From Burkholderiales bacterium (lineage in GTDB: Bacteria; Pseudomonadota; Gammaproteobacteria; Burkholderiales; JABEVD01), in NCBI GenBank assembly GCA_019753155.1, contig JAIELG010000016.1:1-64000 (forward strand): DNA of 64,000 nucleotides, read 5' to 3'. Below the pieces are notes generated by a model. The model saw only the letters and a program-made list of their open reading frames with translations. It was not told where the DNA came from and searched no databases. Shown in pieces: positions 8,768 through 16,035 of this stretch. The first letter of the stretch is position 1, and each line of letters begins with the position of its first letter. The translations under genes and the position numbers were made by a program.

Positions 8768-10181
8768 GATCGTCCGCCGCCTCGCCCTCGCCGATACCCG
8801 AGCGCTTCTGGCCGAAGGCGGAGATGCCAGGATTGCGCTCGAATCCGGCAGAAATGAATATGGGTGCAGGCCTTATCCGGACCCTGACCTTGCCGCATTG
8901 GGTTCTTCCACTGCATCCACCATTTCGGAATCGGGATATGCCGCAGCGGAGGCGCTGCGCGAAAAAATCCTCGCAAATCCGGACGAAGCAGGCGGAGAGT
9001 TCGATCGCATCAGGGATGAGCTTTCCCGGTTATGCGGCATCTCAGACCTGGAAGGACTCGAAATCGTCTTCGCTGCTTCCGGCACCGATGTCCACCTGAT
9101 CGCGTCCCAGATCGTCAAGCCCGCATGCGCCGTGATGGTGGATGGGACGGAAACTGGAAGGGGCGTCCCTTCCGCGCTTTCGGGACGCCACTTCAGCACG
9201 AGAACTGCGTTTTGCGGGAAAGTGATGCCCGGGATGCCGCTCTCCGAGGCCATGGCAGTCATGAACGTGCGAATCCGCGCACCCGACGGCATGCCGCGGG
9301 ATTGCGGCGAGATCGATATGGATGTCGTTGCCTGTGTCGAATCGGTGGTGGAAAAAGGCGGAAAAGTTCTCCTCGTGCTGACGGACGTTTCCAAGACGGG
9401 GATGATCGCCCCGAGTCTCTCCTGCGCAATCGAACTCAGGAAGAAATTTCCCGCTTCAGTCGAAGTGCTCGTGGATGCCTGTCAGTTCAGGATGTCGCCT
9501 TCCACCTTGAGGGCCTACCTCGAACAAGGCTTCATGGTGGCCCTCACAGGATCGAAATTTCTGACCGGCCCCACCTTTTCCGGCGCGCTGCTCATGCCGC
9601 AGGCGCCGCGATGGGAAATCCCGAAGACACTGAAATCCTATTCTTCCAGATACGAGTGGCCTGAAGGCATGCGCTCCGATTGGCTGGGGGATGACATCAA
9701 TTTCGGACTCCTGCTGCGCTGGGAAGCGGCGCTTGCCGAACTGCGGGCGTTTTGCAAGGTGCCGGAAGAAAAGGCGGGGAAATTCCTGCTCGAATTCGCC
9801 CAAGAGATCGGGCAGCGCCTCGAAGAGGATGCCCGTTTCGAATCCCTGCCGGTGCCTCCACTGGATCGCCGTGTTCTTGTGCCGGCACCCGGATGGGATT
9901 CCATCCAGACGATATTTCCCTTCATGCTCAAAAGAGGGGGGCTGCTTTTGGGGCTGGAAGAGGCTAAGGAAATTCATGTGCAGCTTCAGGAAGGTCGTTC
10001 CGGTATCGACGCCATTGCAGGATCGCGCTACAGCCTGGGGCAGCCCGTTTCCTGCGCAGGAAAGGGCGCGCTTCGCCTTTGCGCGAGCGCGAGGCTCGTC
10101 GTCGAGGGCGCTCTAAACGGCGATGCGGTCATCAATCGTGCGCTCGCCGCGCTCGACAGGGTAGCGATGCTTCTGGATTAA
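8748..10181 (+). CDS. PLP-dependent enzyme, aminotransferase class V-like
   Basis: A 477-residue protein with fold-type I PLP landmarks. FAASGTD (108-114) is the phosphate/PLP cradle, VLVDACQFRMS (240-250) carries Asp243, and TGSKFLTGPTFSG (268-279) has the likely Schiff-base Lys270. The layout is closest to class V aminotransferases and cysteine desulfurases, but no cysteine-loop signature or other subfamily mark is recognised. The start lies inside the ATP-grasp gene (20-base overlap), so this is the third gene of a coupled set. I do not know its substrate. Its position suggests that it handles the same metabolite as the decarboxylase and the ligase. Confidence 0.72.
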   Translation: MNTRALKIVRRLALADTRALLAEGGDARIALESGRNEYGCRPYPDPDLAALGSSTASTISESGYAAAEALREKILANPDEAGGEFDRIRDELSRLCGISDLEGLEIVFAASGTDVHLIASQIVKPACAVMVDGTETGRGVPSALSGRHFSTRTAFCGKVMPGMPLSEAMAVMNVRIRAPDGMPRDCGEIDMDVVACVESVVEKGGKVLLVLTDVSKTGMIAPSLSCAIELRKKFPASVEVLVDACQFRMSPSTLRAYLEQGFMVALTGSKFLTGPTFSGALLMPQAPRWEIPKTLKSYSSRYEWPEGMRSDWLGDDINFGLLLRWEAALAELRAFCKVPEEKAGKFLLEFAQEIGQRLEEDARFESLPVPPLDRRVLVPAPGWDSIQTIFPFMLKRGGLLLGLEEAKEIHVQLQEGRSGIDAIAGSRYSLGQPVSCAGKGALRLCASARLVVEGALNGDAVINRALAALDRVAMLLD

Positions 10182-10202
10182 TCCCACGCATGGATGATGA
10201 TT

Positions 10203-10988
10203 ATGTGTCAACTGCTCGGCATGAATTGCAACGTACCCACGGACATCTGCTTTTCCTTCACCGGTTTCCAGAAGCGCGGCGGGGGGACGGACGTGCACGG
10301 CGATGGCTGGGGGATCGCCTTCTTCGAAGGCAAGGGTGTGAGAATGTTCGTCGATCCGCAGCCTTCGGCACAGTCGCCCGTCGCCGAGTTCGTGCGGAAT
10401 TATCCGATCAGATCGCTCAATGTCATCGCGCACATACGCAAGGCGACCCAGGGCAGGGTGGCCCTGGAAAACACGCATCCTTTCATGCGCGAACTTTGGG
10501 GCCGATACTGGATATTCGCCCATAACGGCAATCTTCCGGGTTTTCAGCCGGATCTGGACGGCATGTTCATTCCGGTCGGGGACACCGACAGCGAGCGCGT
10601 GTTCTGCTGGATGCTGCAAAGATTGCGCCGGCGCTTCGGCGCGCAGGCTCCGGAGCGCGATGCGCTTTTCGGGGCGTTGCACGGTCTCAGTTGCGAACTT
10701 GCGGATTTGGGAATATTCAATTATCTCCTCTCCAACGGAGACTGTCTCGTCGCGCACTGCTCGACAGAGCTTGCCTATATCGTGCGACAGTCGCCTTTTG
10801 CCGTGGCGCATCTTAAGGACGAGGATGTGACGGTGGATTTTTCCGATGTGACCACATCGAAGGATCGCGTCGCCGTGATCGCCACGGCTCCCCTGACCGA
10901 CAATGAATCCTGGACGCTCATGAAGCCCGGTACCTTGCTGATGTTCCATGACGGCGAGGTGGAAGCGCATCGCGATACCTGTTGCTGA
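10203..10988 (+). CDS. yafJ: Class II glutamine amidotransferase, YafJ family
   Basis: An Ntn-hydrolase of 261 residues. The start was placed at 10203 so that Cys2 follows the initiator Met (MCQLLGMNCNVPTDICFSFT); two in-frame ATGs six and nine bases upstream would bury the nucleophile. The sequence tracks the E. coli YafJ family: KRGGGTDVHGDGWGI, VVAHIRK-like IAHIRKATQG, ENTHPFMREL and FAHNG-type IFAHNGNLPGF. The family is related to the EgtC hydrolase of ergothioneine synthesis, but YafJ's own substrate is not established. It follows the PLP gene by 21 bases on the same strand, so it may be part of that operon, though yafJ is also common on its own. Confidence 0.88.
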   Translation: MCQLLGMNCNVPTDICFSFTGFQKRGGGTDVHGDGWGIAFFEGKGVRMFVDPQPSAQSPVAEFVRNYPIRSLNVIAHIRKATQGRVALENTHPFMRELWGRYWIFAHNGNLPGFQPDLDGMFIPVGDTDSERVFCWMLQRLRRRFGAQAPERDALFGALHGLSCELADLGIFNYLLSNGDCLVAHCSTELAYIVRQSPFAVAHLKDEDVTVDFSDVTTSKDRVAVIATAPLTDNESWTLMKPGTLLMFHDGEVEAHRDTCC

Positions 10989-11016
10989 CCCCGTCCAATC
11001 AGGGATAATATGAGGC

Positions 11017-11439
11017 ATGACGAGTAATGCCCTCAGCAAGAAAGAATTCGAAACCCTGTCCGATTTCCGCTACCAGTTGCGACGCTTCCTGCGTTTTAGC
11101 GAGGAGGCGGTGCATAGCCATGGACTCACCCATCTTCAATATCTGCTGATTCTCCATGTCAAAGGCTATCAGGGCAGGGAATGGGCGACCATAGGGGAAC
11201 TTGCCGAGAAGCTTCAGGCCCATCACCATGGGGTGGTATCCCTGGTCTCCCGCTGCGAGAAACTCGGACTCGTTTACCGACAGCAGGGCAGGACCGACAA
11301 GCGCGAAGTCGAAGTGCATCTCACCCCGGAAGGCAACAGGATGGTGGAGAAGCTTGCCCGCCTGCATCGGGATGAATTGGTCGGCTCGACCGGCAGGTTC
11401 AGGGTGCCGGGCGCGGATGAGCTGCGCAAGGGGGACTAG
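11017..11439 (+). CDS. MarR-family transcriptional regulator
   Basis: A 140-residue winged-helix protein. The DNA-binding core is recognisable as GLTHLQYLLILHVKG, TIGELAEKLQAHHHGVVSLV (recognition helix), then the wing GLVYRQQGRTDKREVEVHLT with the D-x-R signature of MarR proteins. Such factors usually respond to small phenolic or amphipathic ligands. It begins 28 bases after the yafJ gene on the same strand, so it may be the local regulator of the decarboxylase/ATP-grasp/PLP cluster. No palindromic operator was found with confidence. Confidence 0.88.
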   Translation: MTSNALSKKEFETLSDFRYQLRRFLRFSEEAVHSHGLTHLQYLLILHVKGYQGREWATIGELAEKLQAHHHGVVSLVSRCEKLGLVYRQQGRTDKREVEVHLTPEGNRMVEKLARLHRDELVGSTGRFRVPGADELRKGD

Positions 11440-11498
11440 CGCGCAGGGCTTCCCGTTCGATGCTATAAATGGATAATCCATTTGGAACGGGAGGCGAC

Positions 11499-11930
11499 AT
11501 GTCACTACAGAGCACATCCGAAACGAGGCGCAGGATGATTTCAGAAGCCGCTTATTTTCATGCCGAACAGCACGGTTTCGAAGGCGATCCGGAATCCTAC
11601 TGGCTGGAAGCCGAAATGGAAATCGACCGCGAGCTTTTGCAGCCGGAATCGAAGCAGGCTTTCCAGCAAAGACTCGAGGAGGAATTCGATGAGTGGGATG
11701 CCAGGCTGGATGCGCTCAAGGAAAGGGCGATAGGGGCCGGCAAGGAAATTCGCAGCGAACTCGAAAAGCAGATCGAGCATCTTTCGGACAGGAGGGAGGC
11801 GGCTGGGTCGAAACTGGGCGAACTTCGCTGGCGCACCGAAGACGCATGGGAAGACCTGAAGGAAGGCGCCGAGAGGGCCTGGAAGGAAATGGGCGAGGCG
11901 CTCGACCGCATTTCATCGCGCTTCAGGTGA
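11499..11930 (+). CDS. DUF2934 protein with C-terminal coiled coil
   Basis: A 143-residue protein. The segment ISEAAYFHAEQHGFEGDPES to about residue 45 (YWLEAEMEID) matches the short DUF2934 motif. The remainder is strongly charged, with heptad-like EEEFDEWDARLDALKERA and an apolipoprotein-like helix rich in E, K, R and A, ending in ALDRISSRFR. The start at 11499 is supported by GGGAGG at 11489-11494; an upstream in-frame ATG lacks this. TATAAAT at 11463-11469 may be the -10 element. It precedes the PPK2 gene by 29 bases. Function is unknown. Confidence 0.75.
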   Translation: MSLQSTSETRRRMISEAAYFHAEQHGFEGDPESYWLEAEMEIDRELLQPESKQAFQQRLEEEFDEWDARLDALKERAIGAGKEIRSELEKQIEHLSDRREAAGSKLGELRWRTEDAWEDLKEGAERAWKEMGEALDRISSRFR

Positions 11931-11959
11931 AGGTTTGATCGATTGATGCGTGAGGTGTA

Positions 11960-12733
11960 ATGAAATTGCTCAAGATTTCGATGCGGGAATACGAGGAATC
12001 CCTGCATCTTCTCCAGATCGAACTCACGAAATTGCAGCGGCACTTCATCGAATGCGGCGACAAGATCCTGATCATTTTCGAAGGCCGGGACGCATCCGGC
12101 AAGGACGGGACGATCAAGCGCATCATCCAGCATCTCTCACCCAGGGAAACCCGGGTCGTGGCCCTCGGCAAGCCTTCCGACAGGGAGCGGGGCTCCTGGT
12201 ATTTCCAGCGCTACGTTTCCCATCTGCCTGCATCCCAGGAACTGGTTCTTTTCAACCGCAGTTGGTACAACCGCGCAGGGGTCGAGCACGTCATGGGATT
12301 TTGCACCGATTCCGAATACGAGGAATTCATGAATTCGGTCTCGGAATTCGAACACATGCTGGTTCATGCCGGGATCAGGTTGTTCAAGTATTATCTCGAC
12401 ATCTCGAAAGAGGAGCAGGAAAAGCGCCTGGCGGATCGCAGGAAAGATCCGCTCAAGCAGTGGAAAATCAGTGCAATAGACGAAGAAGCGCTCAAGCACT
12501 GGAAGGCATACAGCAGCGCGCGCAACGAGATGTTCGCGCGCACGCATAACGTGACCGCGCCCTGGACGGTAGTCAAGGCAGACGACAAGCAGCTTGCAAG
12601 GGTCAGTGTGATCAAGGATATCCTGACCCGCCTCCATTACAAAGGCAAGGACGAGGCCATCACCCTGCCCAATCCCGACATCGTTTTCGGCTATCACGAC
12701 GACTGCATCAGGCATGGCTTGATCTCGAAGTAA
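11960..12733 (+). CDS. ppk2: Polyphosphate kinase 2 (PPK2 family)
   Basis: A P-loop kinase of 257 residues that transfers phosphate between inorganic polyphosphate and nucleoside phosphates. The Walker A loop FEGRDASGKDGT is at residues 40-51. The lid and second motif are GSWYFQRYVSHLPA and FNRSWYNRAGVE, and the C-terminal segment KQWKISAIDEEAL fits class I (nucleoside-diphosphate-forming or -using) enzymes of about 250-300 residues. Shine-Dalgarno GAGGTG precedes the ATG. It is probably co-transcribed with the DUF2934 gene. Whether it favours ADP or GDP cannot be told from the sequence. Confidence 0.92.
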   Translation: MKLLKISMREYEESLHLLQIELTKLQRHFIECGDKILIIFEGRDASGKDGTIKRIIQHLSPRETRVVALGKPSDRERGSWYFQRYVSHLPASQELVLFNRSWYNRAGVEHVMGFCTDSEYEEFMNSVSEFEHMLVHAGIRLFKYYLDISKEEQEKRLADRRKDPLKQWKISAIDEEALKHWKAYSSARNEMFARTHNVTAPWTVVKADDKQLARVSVIKDILTRLHYKGKDEAITLPNPDIVFGYHDDCIRHGLISK

Positions 12734-12736
12734 TCA

Positions 12737-12753
12737 TTCAGCTTCCGTTCAGC
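12737..12753 (+). promoter_or_regulatory. Direct-repeat operator of first glycine-zipper gene
   Basis: TTCAGC-TTCCG-TTCAGC, two identical hexamers 11 bases apart. This is the spacing expected for two subunits of an OmpR/PhoB-family regulator on one face of the helix. A GATAAT-like -10 lies at 12779-12784, so the repeat sits just upstream of or at the -35 region. The same element occurs at 15526-15542 before the second glycine-zipper gene. Confidence 0.7.
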
Positions 12754-12801
12754 TATCCGGGGATAACATGAAACCTCGATAATATCCAACAGGAGGCTGA
12801 A

Positions 12802-13269
12802 ATGAACGGAAAGATTACCCTGGCGCTATTGACGGCGCTTTTATCCGCCACGGCCATGGCGGAGGATTACGAAGGCTATGCCAAGGTGGAGCGCGTCACG
12901 CCCCAGTACGAGCGCGTCAACGTGTCCCGTCAGGTCTGCGAAAATATAGAGGCCGATGCAAGGCCCAGGGAGTACGGCGGCTCCATCCTGGGCGGCATAG
13001 CCGGTGCGATAGTCGGCAATCAGGTCGGGGGCGGGAACGGTCGGGTCGCCGCAACCGCTGTTGGCGCCATCACCGGGGCCATCGTGGGAGACCGGATTCA
13101 GAATTCGAATCCTGGGGAATCGCGTCGCTGCCGCAATGTGGAGCATGGCGAGAACAGGCTCACGGGCTATCGCGTGAGCTATGTCTATGACGAGCGAAGC
13201 TATGAGACAATCATGCCGAACGACCCGGGAAGGGAAATGCGCGTGAGGGTTTCCGTAAATCCCGAGTGA
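12802..13269 (+). CDS. Exported glycine-zipper 2TM protein (first copy)
   Basis: A 155-residue protein with a signal peptide ending TAMA near residue 20. The two-pass glycine zipper (SILGGIAGAIVGNQVGGGNG, then AVGAITGAIVGDRI) is of the kind found in the rickettsial 17-kDa antigen family, and is followed by a charged C-terminal part. Two cysteines (CENIEADAR and RRCRNVE) flank the zipper and could form a disulfide. Such proteins sit in the cell envelope. The gene has a strong AGGAGG ribosome site and the TTCAGC direct repeat upstream. It heads the row leading to the PepSY, regulator and kinase genes and has a close paralogue at 15619-16035. Confidence 0.85.
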   Translation: MNGKITLALLTALLSATAMAEDYEGYAKVERVTPQYERVNVSRQVCENIEADARPREYGGSILGGIAGAIVGNQVGGGNGRVAATAVGAITGAIVGDRIQNSNPGESRRCRNVEHGENRLTGYRVSYVYDERSYETIMPNDPGREMRVRVSVNPE

Positions 13270-13289
13270 GATGACATCAGGAGAGACTC

Positions 13290-13535
13290 GTGCCCATATT
13301 CTTCGTGCTTCTATTGATCCTGCCGGCGAATCCGGTCTTCCCGCAGGATTTTTCGCTCGTGGCGGAGGCTTCCCATGTGAGCCTTTCGCAGGCGATAGAA
13401 ATCGCGAAGAATCGCACGGGCGGGCAGGTGTTGTCGGCCCAGAGCGAGGGCGGCGCCTACAGGATCAAGGTGCTGACTCCCTCGGGCGAAGTCATCGTGC
13501 TGCAGGTCGATGCCGCAACGGGCGCGGTCAGGTAG
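13290..13535 (+). CDS. Small exported PepSY-domain protein
   Basis: An 81-residue protein: an N-terminal hydrophobic leader (MPIFFVLLLILPANPVFP) followed by a single PepSY domain recognisable as VSLSQAIEIAKNRTGGQVLS and VIVLQVDAATGAVR. PepSY domains are extracytoplasmic and often regulate proteases or partner with two-component systems. The first codon is GTG. Its TAG is immediately followed by the ATG of the response regulator, so the two are translated together. It is probably an accessory or sensory component of the adjacent kinase. Confidence 0.85.
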   Translation: MPIFFVLLLILPANPVFPQDFSLVAEASHVSLSQAIEIAKNRTGGQVLSAQSEGGAYRIKVLTPSGEVIVLQVDAATGAVR

Positions 13536-14222
13536 ATGCGTATCCTTCTGGTCGAAGACGAAGCGGGTCTGCGGCAACAGGTGAAGCTTCATCTGGAAGC
13601 CGAGGGTTACGAAGTCGATGCGAGCGGGGATGGGAAAGAGGGTTGTTATCTCGCTTCCGAGTATGTTTTCGATGCTGCAATTCTTGATCTCGGGCTGCCT
13701 GGGATGACCGGCCTCGAAATCATCAGGAAGATTCGGGGCACGGAGAAGACTCTGCCTGTATTGATCCTGACTGCACGGAGCCGCTGGCAGGACAAGGTGG
13801 AAGGGCTGGAAGCGGGGGCCGACGATTATCTTGCCAAACCTTTCCAGATGGAAGAGCTGCTCGCAAGGCTGAAAGCGCTTTTGCGGCGCTCGGCAGGCGT
13901 AGCGTCCAGCCTCCTGCACTGCGGGCCGGTTTCGATCGACATGAAGGCGCAGAAGGTTTTTCTTTCCGAGCGTGAAGTGGAACTGACCGCGTTCGAATAC
14001 CGCATGCTGGAATACCTGATGAAACAGCGCGGCAGGATCGTCTCGAAGAACGAGCTTTCGGATTACCTTTATCCGCACGACGAAGACAGGGACAGCAACG
14101 TGCTCGAAGTTCTGGTGGGAAGGCTGCGCCGCAAGCTCGACCCGGAGGGCAGGCTGCTTCCCATAGAAACCCTGAGGGGGCGCGGCTACCGCTTCACATT
14201 GCAGGGGAACCATGTCCCTTAA
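13536..14222 (+). CDS. OmpR/PhoP-type response regulator
   Basis: A 228-residue regulator. The receiver domain has acidic pocket residues in LLVEDEAG, phospho-acceptor Asp51 in AILDLGLPG and the conserved Lys in DDYLAKPF. A winged-helix Trans_reg_C domain covers about residues 125-225 (ELTAFEYRMLEYLM, VLEVLVGRLRRKL, TLRGRGYRF). Overall it is closest to the PhoP/QseB group. It overlaps the kinase gene by 11 bases. The TTCAGC direct repeats before the two flanking glycine-zipper genes have the spacing used by this family and are the natural candidate targets. Confidence 0.95.
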   Translation: MRILLVEDEAGLRQQVKLHLEAEGYEVDASGDGKEGCYLASEYVFDAAILDLGLPGMTGLEIIRKIRGTEKTLPVLILTARSRWQDKVEGLEAGADDYLAKPFQMEELLARLKALLRRSAGVASSLLHCGPVSIDMKAQKVFLSEREVELTAFEYRMLEYLMKQRGRIVSKNELSDYLYPHDEDRDSNVLEVLVGRLRRKLDPEGRLLPIETLRGRGYRFTLQGNHVP

Positions 14223-15522
14223 TGCGAGAATCGCGCTCTGGGGGGCGATCGTTCTCGCGGTGTTCATCCTCCTCACAGGCATAGCCCTCGACCGCGCTTT
14301 CAGGGAGAGCGCAAGTTCCGCGCACGAAGCGCGCCTTCTCGGTCAGATCTATCTTCTGATCTCGGCGGCGGAATTCGGGAAAGGCGGGATGGTCATGCCT
14401 GAGGCCCTTGCGGAGCCGCGTTTCTCCCTGCCCGGCTCCGGCCTTTATGCTGCGGTTTCCGATGAGAGAAAGTCAGTCTGGCGCTCCCAGTCGGTTGCAG
14501 GCATCGCCATTCCTTTCGGTTTTTCCCTACAGCCGGGAAAGCGCAATTTCGAGTCGCGCACGGACAGGGAAGGGAAAACCTATTTTGTCGAGAGCATGGG
14601 CGTCAAATGGGTGTCGAACGGGAGCAGCGCGGCGTTCACTTTCAGCGTTGCGGAAGACCTGAAGGAATTCGATGCGCAGATCGCGCATTACCGGCACAGC
14701 CTGCTGTCCTGGCTCGGCATCATGTCGCTGCTTCTCCTGCTGACCCAGGCAGCGGTGCTGCGCTGGGGACTCGCGCCCCTGCGGCGCGTCTCCATCGAAC
14801 TCGGGGAGATCGAGGAAGGAAAGCGCGACAGGCTCGGGGACTATCCCGCAGAACTGAGCCGGCTCACCGAAAGCCTGAACAAATTGCTCCTGCATGAACG
14901 AGCGCAGCAAAAGCGCTACAGGGACGCCCTTTCCGATCTCGCCCACAGCCTGAAGACCCCGCTTGCGGTGATGCGTGCGGCGCTCGGCGCCGACGCTTTG
15001 AAAGATACCGTGGAGGACGAGGTTGCGAAAATGGACAGGATAGTGGGTTATCAGTTGCAGCGCGCCGCAACCGCCGCCCCTTCCAGTCTTGCCGTCCCGT
15101 GCAGGATCAGGCCGCTCGTCGAAAAAATCGCCAATTCGTTATCCAAAGTTTATTTCGACAAGGGGGTGATGGTCTCGATTTCAGTCGATGCGGGGATAAG
15201 TTTCAGGGCGGACGAAGGCGACATGATGGAAATGCTGGGCAACCTGATCGACAATGCATTCAAATGGTGCGGGAAAGAGGTGCGCATCAGCGCGAATCTC
15301 GAAAAAGGCGGGCTTCGCTTGGAAGTCGAGGACGATGGGCCTGGAATTGCGAGGGATGCGAAAATCATGGAGCGCGGGGTCAGGGCGGACGAGACGGTTC
15401 CGGGTCACGGCATCGGGCTTGCCGTGGTGAAGGATATCGCAGGGGCTTACGGCGGCGCTCTGGAAATCGGGAAGAGCGTATTGGGCGGCGCGCTTTTCAG
15501 AATAGTATTGCCCGAGCGTTGA
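14212..15522 (+). CDS. Sensor histidine kinase, PhoQ/QseC type
   Basis: A 436-residue inner-membrane kinase. TM1 is about residues 7-26, a periplasmic sensor of roughly 135 residues follows, and TM2 is about 163-184. A short HAMP-like linker precedes the dimerisation motif SDLAHSLKTPLAVM with phospho-acceptor His245. The catalytic domain shows the N box NLIDNAFKWC, G1 VEDDGPGI and G2 GHGIGLAVV. The linker and H-box context resemble PhoQ. The gene overlaps the regulator and probably phosphorylates it. The ligand is unknown; the PepSY protein and the envelope glycine-zipper proteins hint at envelope stress or metal sensing. Confidence 0.94.
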   Translation: MSLNARIALWGAIVLAVFILLTGIALDRAFRESASSAHEARLLGQIYLLISAAEFGKGGMVMPEALAEPRFSLPGSGLYAAVSDERKSVWRSQSVAGIAIPFGFSLQPGKRNFESRTDREGKTYFVESMGVKWVSNGSSAAFTFSVAEDLKEFDAQIAHYRHSLLSWLGIMSLLLLLTQAAVLRWGLAPLRRVSIELGEIEEGKRDRLGDYPAELSRLTESLNKLLLHERAQQKRYRDALSDLAHSLKTPLAVMRAALGADALKDTVEDEVAKMDRIVGYQLQRAATAAPSSLAVPCRIRPLVEKIANSLSKVYFDKGVMVSISVDAGISFRADEGDMMEMLGNLIDNAFKWCGKEVRISANLEKGGLRLEVEDDGPGIARDAKIMERGVRADETVPGHGIGLAVVKDIAGAYGGALEIGKSVLGGALFRIVLPER

Positions 15523-15525
15523 CCG

Positions 15526-15542
15526 TTCAGCATCCGTTCAGC
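15526..15542 (+). promoter_or_regulatory. Direct-repeat operator of second glycine-zipper gene
   Basis: TTCAGC-ATCCG-TTCAGC, matching the element at 12737-12753 at 16 of 17 positions. It begins 4 bases after the kinase stop codon, so the second glycine-zipper gene probably has its own regulated promoter. The -10 element is less clear here. Confidence 0.7.
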
Positions 15543-15618
15543 TTGAGGGTGTTAAATTGCTTCTCACGGGCCTAAGAAGTTTGCATTCAGGGGTCCGGGC
15601 ATATCTGAGGAGATGAAA

Positions 15619-16035
15619 ATGAACAGGACAGTGATTTTTGCAATGCTGATGTTTTCCGCAGGGATTGCAAATGCCGATCCCTATTCCGAGTCCGACGGGG
15701 CCATGAGGCCGCATTATGTCGAAGTCGTCCGTCCGCGCCAGGAATGCTGGAACGAAGCGGTGGATGCTCCGAGATCCTACGGAGGCGCCATCCTGGGCGG
15801 CATCGCAGGCGGCATCCTGGGCAACCAGGTGGGCGGCGGCAACGGCAGGACGGTTGCTACCGCCATCGGCGCTGCAACCGGCGCGATGGTCGGCGACGGC
15901 ATGGATAATTCCGGCAGCCGGGTCGTCAGGCGCTGCAGGGTGGTGCAGGAAGTGGAACGGGTGCAGGATGGCTATGAACCCGCCTATCGCGAGGCGCCGC
16001 GCCGCGAATACAGGGATGAGGAAGACGACGATTGA
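15619..16035 (+). CDS. Exported glycine-zipper 2TM protein (second copy)
   Basis: A 138-residue paralogue of the protein at 12802-13269. It has a signal peptide (MNRTVIFAMLMFSAGIANA), the zipper AILGGIAGGILGNQVGGGNG then AIGAATGAMVGDGM, and flanking cysteines (RQECWNEA, RRCRVVQE). The C terminus is acidic (DEEDDD). The ATG at 15619 was preferred to the one at 15613 because GAGGAG at 15607-15612 then has a normal 6-base spacing. It is preceded by the TTCAGC direct repeat, and its 3' end overlaps the convergent DUF3025 gene by 52 bases. Confidence 0.85.
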   Translation: MNRTVIFAMLMFSAGIANADPYSESDGAMRPHYVEVVRPRQECWNEAVDAPRSYGGAILGGIAGGILGNQVGGGNGRTVATAIGAATGAMVGDGMDNSGSRVVRRCRVVQEVERVQDGYEPAYREAPRREYRDEEDDD

